Shown here in pieces: positions 8,801 to 14,221 of a stretch of 14,221 nucleotides of DNA (the first letter of the stretch is position 1; every line of letters begins with the position of its first letter). The position numbers and the translations under genes were made by a program. The notes under the pieces are model-generated. The model was not told where the DNA came from and made no database searches. It saw only the letters and a list, made by a program, of their open reading frames with translations. This stretch comes from Gammaproteobacteria bacterium (lineage in GTDB: Bacteria > Gemmatimonadota > Gemmatimonadetes > Longimicrobiales > Gaopeijiaceae). The stretch is taken from the NCBI GenBank assembly GCA_009843625.1, contig VYDD01000075.1, forward strand, positions 1-14,221. The letters run 5' to 3'.

Positions 8801-9486
8801 GGAAGCGCGATCCATCCGGCGGTTTCACCGGTCCAGAGCGACTCGAAACGCCGCCCGATGTCGGCGATCCGATGATCGTCCGGCGGAATGGAGTCTGGGC
8901 CATCGCGGCGCGGCCACGAGGCAAAGACGTGGAACACCTCGTAGTTCTCCCGCCAGCCACTTCGAGATTCGTTGACGCTTCCACTGAACGCCACCCTGTT
9001 CCCCGCCACGTCCTCGAAGATCCCCTCCTTGGGGTGGTAGTACTCCTGCGAGTCCGGCCGCGGGATCGGGAGGCCATCGGCCCCCACGGGCAGCACGACC
9101 CGTATTTCGAGTCTCTCCTTCGCAACCAGCCATGCCAAGATCTCAAGGCGCGCCTCAAGATCGGCGGCGAGGTCGTCGTCGCGTTCAAGCGCCCGCAGCA
9201 TGGCGCGCTCGGTCGCGCTCTCGACCGAGCCGCGCCGCGAATCGCCGCGTAGGACCGCCTCCACGTCGCCCGCCGAAAGGTCGGCCCCGCAGAGCAGCCG
9301 CATCGATCCGTCGTTCTTTACCAAGCGCGCCACCCCGGCGGCGGCCACGGCGAGTGCCGAGCTGCGGAAATACCCCGTCGAGCGGCGGTACCGCACGCTC
9401 CGCTCAAGGGCGGGGAGGTAGAATTCGTGCAGCCGATCATCCGCCGGGCTGTACGAGATTCGGAACGGATGGGAGGGCAGGTTCAA
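5815..9486 (-). CDS. PLD-SNF2 superfamily 2 helicase of a DUF1156-methylase defence locus
   Basis: 1223 residues. The N-terminal part (about 10-200) is phospholipase-D-like, with HPK at 151-153, acidic residues at 158-159 and GSVN at 169-172, one HKD-type site. The SNF2 motor follows: HQ at 291-292, motif I DEVGLGKT (311-318), motif II DEAH (417-420), motif III TATP (461-464), then in the second lobe FTQYTDT (754-760), ESASEGLNLQ (817-826) and QRIGRIDRIGQ (845-855). All are intact. A charged, probably coiled region (about 1078-1138) lies near the C-terminus. Such proteins translocate on DNA; in predicted defence loci they accompany DUF1156 methylases and probably act on unmodified phage DNA. 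The start is TTG 9486: no ATG or GTG lies in this frame back to the methylase stop, 67 nt upstream, and the Shine-Dalgarno is weak. It resembles DrmD of DISARM in being SNF2, but the other DISARM genes are absent. The operon terminator follows. Confidence 0.9.
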   Translation of the reverse strand: MNLPSHPFRISYSPADDRLHEFYLPALERSVRYRRSTGYFRSSALAVAAAGVARLVKNDGSMRLLCGADLSAGDVEAVLRGDSRRGSVESATERAMLRALERDDDLAADLEARLEILAWLVAKERLEIRVVLPVGADGLPIPRPDSQEYYHPKEGIFEDVAGNRVAFSGSVNESRSGWRENYEVFHVFASWPRRDGPDSIPPDDHRIADIGRRFESLWTGETAGWIALPLPDAVRHNLLKRAPAKRPTVEPLERQPSPEERTAFRFLRHAPFMPGASRIGIETGAVTPWPHQNRVIDAVVEQFPRSFLFCDEVGLGKTIEAGLALRQLIVTGRVHRSLILAPASVVRQWQEELWEKCALNFPRYERGTLIDVHGGETPVTGSPWEQADHLIVSSQLAKRRDRRDEVLKAEWDLVLVDEAHHARRREFGTRTQRPNHLLQLLAGHGQHRGLKDRTRCLYLLTATPMQVDPVEVWDLLKLLGLEGRWGAGEDYFLRFFEELRTPPGQRDWSFLLEMTRDYFETGGRLDPKFEETASGRLGPVSWNAVKALPKTIKAPAKVRALDTAARNVLGRMVRHHTPIRTFVWRNGRGLLHRYRERGILTERVPRRKPTNEWIAFSPVEQDLYDRIEEYISRFYRIYEEKRKGLGFVMTVYRRRLTSSFHAARASLGRRREFLVDPDAKVSGTLSEEDLEQDDLGLDAAEDMAAPDAKARRIELEYLDDFIGELDALTIDSKLEFLKDQLRRIFRARDSAILFTQYTDTMDYLRDSLRAVYGSGVGCYSGRGGESWDGERWILRSKEAIKEEFRKGETIRLLLCTESASEGLNLQTCGVLINYDMPWNPMRVEQRIGRIDRIGQRHDEVHVHNYFFKDTVEAKVYERLSARIDWFEEVVGTLQPILHNVGRAIGKLAMMEPHEREAAFGDTVSDLESQAGSQEEAVIDLDELVDHSVPDSAESASPVTLADLERLFLNSESTRRRFQPHGTIDGAYWLRPGSNARAVTFRPSVFDRHPSTVELLTYGNPTFDDLLLEAAEPSGTESADDSPAEAGAALVLYDSGPPPVAVCVVKENDDVSYIANVAEYERAAEQRDAAWSNSDRERASDVLRRARARAEEEAAAVSRRMRRAKLRGLREEARRILLQSAHIFEVRDGLFAFADGGLDRFRSKGVPYPALIKVAGGNMPPMSSSDPYRQSLEGKPDAVLTRTLNGLKEEGMEVLRRYQAAARG

Positions 9487-9553
9487 TGCGAGTCCGGGCC
9501 GGATGATTGGATGGTGAAGGGAGGGCCATTCTGGCCGTGCGGCGGGACCAACG

Positions 9554-12434
9554 TCAACGGTCCACCAGCGGCAGCGCCGCTTGCATCACCTTGGCATCGG
9601 GATCCGGCGGTGCCTCGACATCCGGAAAGAACGCGAGCCGCAGACCGTCCAACGCCCGCGCCTCGGGACGGACGAGCGTGCCGTTCTTCTTGACCCGGGG
9701 CACCGCCCGGACGAGCGCCTGAATGAGCGACTGGAAGGTGGCATCGCGGCGAAAGCCCGCCCTCCCCAGGAAGTTCTGCGCGGCGTTCGCGCCCTCGTCG
9801 GCGTAGAGCAGCATCGCGGTGTGGGCCGCGTCGATCCAGATGCTGAACGTGTCCGAATCGGGGTCCACCCGGCCCTTCCCGCGACGGCCGGACGGGGCCA
9901 GAAGCACGACGCTCGCTCCCTTCTTTCGGAGGAGCCTGTTCCCGGCGACGAGGTCCGATTCGAGATCGAGGCCAAGCGCTAGCGCCAGCTTGCGCGCCTC
10001 GTCGCCCGGAAACTCGACCGCCTTGAAGGCGTCCCACGCCATAAGATACCAGTCGGTGACGGGATCGAAGCGCGTGTCGTGTCCGAGCAGGCCGCGTTTG
10101 CGCAACTCGACGACCTCGGAACGAGCTAGGTCCAGCGCGACATCCGGGCGGAGACGCTTCGGTTCGCCCGTCTTCTCATCGACTTCGGAGGTGAGGACGG
10201 GCCAAGACTCCGACAGGATGGCCAGTGTGGGACCGAAGGTGGCGATGTAGAGGTCCACGCCGGAGATGCCCTGGTCCTGAAGTTCCTCGGCCGTCTCGCG
10301 GGCCGTCCGGCGCACTCGGCCCCGGATGTCGTCCCACCATGCGGGCTCGGTGGCTTGGGGCCGCTTGCGGCACGTCAGCAGGATCGTGCTCAGCGCGGCA
10401 TTCTTCTTCGCTTGATGAAGTCCGTGTTCGCTCTCGGTGTGAACCGGCCAGGATGAATGGATCGCGAACCCCGCCTCAAGCAGCGACATGGCGAGCGTGT
10501 CCCACGCCTCAACCTTCTTGTGGGTGAACATCACCGTCAGCACACCGTCGTCGCTCAGCACCCTCCGCGCCTCCCGGAAGGAGGCGGCCATCTTGCGCTC
10601 GTAGTCGGCGGCGGCAAGCTGCTTCTTCTTGCGGCCCATGCTGGCGAACCGGGCCGGGTTGGCGACCGCCTCGTCGTCCTTGTTCGCCAGATCGTCGGCG
10701 AACAGATCGGGGTGGACCCTCCCCAGCGTGCGCTTGAGCCAGACGTAGAAGAAGTCCGACAACTCGCCGTACATCACGTTGTCGTAGTAGGGCGGATCGG
10801 TGAGCACCACGTCGATGCTGCCGTCCGGAACGTGGGAGAGGTCGGAGGCCGAGGCCCGGGTCACCCGGACGGGCACTGGCGCGGCGGCCTGCCTGAAGAC
10901 CCGGTGGGCGGGCTCGGCCAGCGTCGCGAGCCCCTTGTAGGCATCGCAGACCTGATCGAGCCCCCAAGGAAAGAGATTGCGGGAGGCATCGAACTCGCCG
11001 TAGGTCCACTTGAACGAGAAGTCGTGCCGGTCGAAGACTCCCCGGATCTTCGTTCGGGTCGGGTCCCAACTCGCGAGGTAGGAGTTATAGTTCACCGCCT
11101 TGCTGAGGACCATCCCGAGGTAAGTGATAACGGCCTTCGCCCGGTCCTTAGGCAGTTCGCTCTCGATTTCCGGGACGAGTTCGTGAAGAGCCTCGACGTA
11201 GCTGCACAGCGCGAGCAACTGCCGGGGCGAGAACATGTCGGACCAGGTTGGCATCCCGAAGCGGAGCGGCCGGGGATCGGAGGAAGCCTCTGGATACGGC
11301 TCCGTGGGCACCCACCCACGGGCGTCCCACAGCGGCAACTTGCGGGCAAGCTCCGCCTCGGCCTTCTCGACGGCCTCCATCTCCTCGTCGTTCGGCGGCC
11401 GGTAGTCAAATCCGCCGCGCGGCTTCTTGACCGCGACGCAGTAGAGTTGGGAGCCCATCCTTCCCGCCTGGGCCTCCGCCTTGATGTAGTCCCCCTCGAT
11501 GGCCTGATCGCTTGCCCACGGAGAGCGGCCCCTGCCGCGCCGCACGGTGCCGTGTCCGGGATCGAATCCGTCGGGTCCAGCACCGTCCTCGATCTCGACA
11601 ACGCGGAACGTGGCGCGGGCCGCGTTCTCCTCGAAGGAGGGCAGGATGGCCTTGCCGTTCGCGCCAGAGCGCGCCAGCCACCAGTTCGGAGCCAGCGGGA
11701 CGAGTTTGCCCGTGTAGGGACAGGCCACAGTGCGCGCCCAGATGTAGGCGTGTACGCTACCTGCGGCCTCTTCGGGGTAGTATGGCGAGAGCGCCTTGCG
11801 CAGCCGGTGCGTGAGTCGCTTTCCCCACCGGCGGGTGTCGGCAGTCAGTGAGGCACCGTAGGCAAAGGGGTATTCGAGCGTGCCTCGGAGGATAGCCCCG
11901 GCGACCGGATTCAGTTCGTTGGCGCTGGTGTCGAAGCCGTAGCGAACCGCTTCAAAGGGTATGGACCCACCGCCGGCGAACGGGTCCAGAACGGACAGCC
12001 GATCCTTCCCCCAGGCGTGTTGTAGAAGATCCTCCAGAATCCGGAGTTGATCGCCGGTGGGATTGACCGTGAAGGCGCGCTTGTGGGTGTAGGGTGGGTC
12101 CTTGAGCCGGATGCCTTGCTGCTTGGCCCATTGGATTTTCTTCCGCCCCGCCACCGGATCCCCGAAGATCCCGCAGAGGCGAACGAACCACTCTTCGTAT
12201 TCTTCGGCTGACCGGAACGGTAACTCTCTCTCTCTCTCTCTCTCTCTCGGTCCACGCCGGCAGCACGCTGGCCAGCAACGCCGCCCGGCTCGCCGTGAGG
12301 GGCCGTCTGGCCCACCACACGTGGAGACGGTTCAGCGGAGGTTTCCGGGCCGCGCTCGCGTCCCTCATGGATTCGCATCCGATCGTTTCGATCGGAAGCC
12401 AGTCCTCGATCAGCATTCTTGGTCGGTTCGTCAT
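9554..12434 (-). CDS. DUF1156 adenine/cytosine-N4-type DNA methyltransferase, phase-variable and out of frame as written
   Basis: From ATG 12434 the protein begins MTNRPRMLIEDWLPIETIG and carries the DUF1156 signature (LHVWWARRPL, then TASRAALLASVLPAW). A 25-nt GA tract follows. The body then continues in another frame: SAEEYEEWFVRLCGIFGDP, then GTG 12154 and 866 residues. The body has the SAM-binding DPFAGGG at 11986-11966 and the catalytic DPPYYDN (residues 453-459 of the body), so it is an amino-methyltransferase of the DPPY class. As written, translation from 12434 leaves the tract in the wrong frame and stops at 11952 (160 aa). One added GA unit restores a 960-residue protein whose linker reads TERERERERELPFRSAEEY. 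The frame change can be placed inside the tract because similarity is continuous on either side. The enzyme presumably marks host DNA while the downstream helicase acts on unmarked DNA. An alternative is a repeat-length error in the assembly. Confidence 0.85.
12224..12248 (-). repeat. GA dinucleotide tract (12.5 units) inside the methyltransferase gene
   Basis: A perfect 25-nt alternating G/A run on the coding strand (C/T on the plus strand), with no interruptions. It encodes alternating Glu-Arg in all frames and has no stop in any frame. It lies between the DUF1156 N-terminal domain and the catalytic body, in a linker that should tolerate length changes. Uninterrupted dinucleotide runs of this length are prone to slipped-strand mispairing. 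Each unit gained or lost changes the frame by 2 nt. Confidence 0.97.
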
Positions 12435-12483
12435 CGGAATTCCGGTCTGTCGCGCCCGACTGGGGCTCCGGCGCGAGGTGGCT

Positions 12484-12687
12484 CCAGGCTGGCAGGACGC
12501 TGGCGAGCAGCGCCGCCCGGCTCGCCAGCAGCGGTCGCCGCGCCCACCAGACGTGGAGGAAGTAGAGGGGCGGAAGCGCGCTCGACGCGCCCCGCTCACG
12601 CATGGATTCGCAGCCGACCGCCGTGATCGGCAGCCAGTCCTCGATCAGGGTTCGCAGCTTCATGGGAGGGGTGCGGGAGTCCTTCAT
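12484..12687 (-). CDS. Upstream second DUF1156 N-terminus (alternative 5' end of the methyltransferase gene or truncated paralogue)
   Basis: ATG 12687 overlaps the stop of the preceding gene by 4 nt (ATGA). It opens a frame giving LIEDWLPITAVGCESMRERG, then PPLYFLHVWW and LLASRAALLASVLPAW, ending in similarity at 12484; the range given covers only this domain. About 40 of 55 residues match the second copy at 12434-12249, while many third codon positions differ, so the two are diverged rather than freshly duplicated. The frame stays open for 258 codons, passing through the second copy in a foreign frame and through the GA tract, and stops at 11911. If the tract loses one unit, this start is joined to the catalytic body as a 1043-residue protein with an unrelated linker of about 80 residues. 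The translational coupling argues this is the operon's original start; otherwise it is a leftover of a tandem methylase gene. Confidence 0.75.
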
Positions 12688-13793
12688 ACGGGATCGATTT
12701 CGGTGAGAGTAACGGTATTCCCGCGCCGCACGCCCCGCATCACGACCACCGAGTTCCATAGCGGACGCACGATGTCGTCCATCATCTCAGGTGCGACCTT
12801 CACCTTGTGTTGAGCATCGTCCTCGGCGACGATCCGGATCTCGTTGCTGGCACCGCGCGCGTCCGCAAAGAGCAGGGTGCCGCGGATCTCCACAACGCGC
12901 TCCTCTGCTCCGGAGCGGGTCCCAGCAGACGAGGTCTTGACATCCTTCTTCGGACGAGTGAAGCCAACCTTGCGAGGCCCTTCAGTCCCCGAGGTGGCGA
13001 ATCCGACCTGCTTGATGCTCGCACCATCTGGCGCAATCTGTTTCGCCAAAGCGACGGCGTTTCGACGGTAGGAGTCGTCCGGGATCAATTCTTCAAGCTG
13101 ATCTTCGACAGATCCGTTCACTTTCTCGACAATCGTTAGGAAATCGTGAATCACTTCCGGTAGCTCCGGCAGGTCGAGCACCCCCGGCAGGTGCAATTGG
13201 CCACTACCCAGACGGATGGATACCGAGTAGCTCGCCGCCCTTGGCAAGGAGACATGTGGACTCAGGTAGTCTCGTATCGCAGTCTCGGGAGGTCCCCGGC
13301 GGCGAAACGGTCTCTCCGCTCTTCTCTCGGTGATCCGCGTAATCATCTTCAACGTATCGTCCACGCGGGTGCGGTAGGCCGTCCATTCGGCGATGCCCAA
13401 GCCGACTCCCGGGCCTGACAGCGTCAACTCGATCTCGTTGTCGGCGAGGACAAGTCCGCGCGTCTGCAGGTGCCGGTGGAAGTTGGCCTGCTCCCATACT
13501 TCGCGAAGTTCGTCAGCAATGTCGGGCGGAGGGTCCGCCGCAAGTCCGGCGGACGCGAGTTTTTCTGAAAGTCGAATATCATCGCACTCTAGCGCGAGCC
13601 AAGCGGCGCTCCGGTGCATCACTGCCAGGGTCATCGGGGTCGGATCCCGCAGGGCGTGCAGTGCCGCCAACTCACTTTCCAAGGCCTGCGCGTACAGCCC
13701 CCTGGCTTCGTCCAAGTTCCCTGCTGCCTTGGAGCGATCGGCAAGGAAAGCAAGGTCCATCGCCCGATCATGAGAGGCGCGCGATCTACTCAT
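12684..13793 (-). CDS. Unknown protein with TPR-like N-terminus, operon partner of the methyltransferase
   Basis: 369 residues; I do not recognise a named family. Residues about 5-110 are helical and TPR-like (GNLDEARGLYAQALESELAA, then LAVMHRSAAWLALECDD, a layout of bacterial TPR scaffolds). The middle contains LTLSGPGVGLGIAEWTAYRT and an Arg-rich stretch (ERRAERPFRRRGPP). The later part is beta-rich: ASYSVSIRLG, then APDGASIKQVGF, a low-complexity linker (about 280-300), VVEIRGTLLFADARG, and MMDDIVRPLWNSVVVMRG near the end. There is no signal peptide or membrane segment. ATG 13793 overlaps the upstream stop by 4 nt (ATGA), which I prefer to the GTG at 13820. Its own stop overlaps the methylase start at 12687 in the same way. 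Translation of all three is therefore probably coupled, and the protein is likely a defence-module component of unknown role. Confidence 0.82.
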   Translation of the reverse strand: MSRSRASHDRAMDLAFLADRSKAAGNLDEARGLYAQALESELAALHALRDPTPMTLAVMHRSAAWLALECDDIRLSEKLASAGLAADPPPDIADELREVWEQANFHRHLQTRGLVLADNEIELTLSGPGVGLGIAEWTAYRTRVDDTLKMITRITERRAERPFRRRGPPETAIRDYLSPHVSLPRAASYSVSIRLGSGQLHLPGVLDLPELPEVIHDFLTIVEKVNGSVEDQLEELIPDDSYRRNAVALAKQIAPDGASIKQVGFATSGTEGPRKVGFTRPKKDVKTSSAGTRSGAEERVVEIRGTLLFADARGASNEIRIVAEDDAQHKVKVAPEMMDDIVRPLWNSVVVMRGVRRGNTVTLTEIDPV

Positions 13794-14221
13794 GTCGTCG
13801 CCACCTTGGCCGTCGGGCACCCGAATTCCACGATGATCGCGTAGCCTGAGGTTGCTGCTTCGGCTCGGTTCATTTGACTGAGCTTTTCGCGCACACGCCG
13901 GTCGACATCGACGGAAGTCCCTTGGCGAATGCCGGACACTTCGAGACGGACTTCGTCCTGAATCGGATCCCCGTCAACGTCCCGTCCGAGCCAGTAGTCG
14001 AAACCCGTGCCGTGTCGGGATCGACTTGTTGTCACATAGCCGAGCAACCGCCGGGCCAGCAGAAGGGCGACTCCCGCGGCTCCGTTCTCAGTAGCGTCAA
14101 TGTCGTTGCGCCATGTACGGCGTGCTTGCTCGTCTGGAGGCTCCCATTGGAGTGGATACCCGCCAGCTATCGAACCGGTGACGACAAGTTCAACGCCGGG
14201 TTCGTGCTGCTGCGACTCCAT
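13790..14221 (-). CDS. Unknown small protein at the head of the visible defence operon (5' end uncertain)
   Basis: 143 residues are visible. The first codon is an ATG that coincides exactly with the right edge, so the true start may lie further upstream and no ribosome-binding site can be judged. I do not recognise the family. Visible features are a helical alanine-rich stretch (GAAGVALLLARRLLGY, 48-62), the motif GTGFDYWLG (71-79), a strand-like VRLEVSGI (91-98), a basic helix (RRVREKLSQ) and a final strand SGYAIIVEFG. Spacing of Asp75 and Glu94 in a beta-rich setting recalls a PD-(D/E)XK nuclease core, but the usual Lys after the second acid is Ser here, so catalysis is doubtful. The stop overlaps the next gene's ATG by 4 nt, so it is translated with the TPR-like protein. 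It is probably a small partner of that protein. Confidence 0.7.
   Translation of the reverse strand: MESQQHEPGVELVVTGSIAGGYPLQWEPPDEQARRTWRNDIDATENGAAGVALLLARRLLGYVTTSRSRHGTGFDYWLGRDVDGDPIQDEVRLEVSGIRQGTSVDVDRRVREKLSQMNRAEAATSGYAIIVEFGCPTAKVATT

Noticed and set aside
10457..11851. 464-codon plus-strand open frame opposite the methyltransferase body
   Set aside because: It is antisense to the conserved DPPY methyltransferase and its composition is that of a complementary-strand shadow.
9554..12154. Methyltransferase starting at GTG 12154 as a complete gene
   Set aside because: This would omit the DUF1156 signature and begin in the middle of a conserved stretch (SAEEYEEWFVRLCGIFGDP continues in frame upstream), so it is an artefact of the frame change in the GA tract.
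5815..12434. DISARM or BREX system
   Set aside because: The SNF2 helicase resembles DrmD in type, but no drmA, drmB, drmC, pglZ, brxC or brxL gene is visible, and a DUF1156 methylase with a PLD-SNF2 helicase points to the separate helicase-methylase locus type.
12684..13820. GTG 13820 as start of the TPR-like gene
   Set aside because: It would overlap the preceding gene by about 30 nt, while ATG 13793 gives the standard 4-nt ATGA overlap that is repeated at the next junction.
1..14221. CRISPR arrays, tRNA or rRNA genes, transposases, integrases, attachment sites
   Set aside because: Looked for and none seen: no spaced direct repeats, no tRNA-like cloverleaf with CCA end, and no transposase or integrase motifs in any long frame.

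Overview
The window is GC-rich and compact, and every gene I can support lies on the minus strand. A SusC/RagA-type TonB-dependent receptor, a secreted DUF1028 protein with a TPR tail, and the frequency of TTG starts suggest a Gemmatimonadota-like or related high-GC Bacteroidota/FCB-group bacterium. That placement is inference from gene style; the window has no rRNA or marker gene.

Layout by coordinate. Positions 1-3096 hold a SusC/RagA TonB-linked outer-membrane receptor that runs off the left edge. Positions 3175-4203 hold the secreted DUF1028 (Ntn-hydrolase-like) protein with C-terminal TPRs, upstream of the receptor on the same strand. Positions 4249-4762 hold two tandem decayed 3' ends of a TIGR02206/YwaF-type membrane protein gene. 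Positions 4993-5628 encode a NYN-domain (PIN-like) nuclease, whose short leader contains a strong intrinsic terminator downstream of a sigma70-like promoter. From 5815 to the right edge is a defence-type operon, transcribed right to left: an unknown small protein (14221-13790), an unknown TPR-like protein (13793-12684), a DUF1156 DNA methyltransferase (12687/12434-9554) and a 1223-residue PLD-SNF2 helicase (9486-5815).

The most interesting feature is in the methyltransferase gene. Its 5' end exists twice: two diverged DUF1156 N-termini lie in tandem, beginning at 12687 and 12434. Immediately after the second copy is a 25-nt GA dinucleotide tract (12224-12248). Copy 1 is in one frame, copy 2 in a second, and the 866-codon catalytic body in the third. 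As written, neither start is joined to the body. Losing one GA unit would join copy 1 to the body (1043 aa); gaining one would join copy 2 (960 aa). This is the architecture of a slipped-strand phase-variable switch with three states, two of which give different N-termini.

How the genes may work together: the DUF1156 methyltransferase plus PLD-SNF2 helicase pairing is known from predicted anti-phage loci, where a DUF499 ATPase and sometimes a DUF3780 protein accompany them (the helicase-methylase-ATPase, or Hma-like, type). No ATPase is visible here; it may lie beyond the right edge. The two unknown upstream genes are joined to the methyltransferase by 4-nt ATGA stop/start overlaps and so look like parts of the same module. 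The repeat would then turn the modification activity, and through polarity possibly the helicase, on and off.
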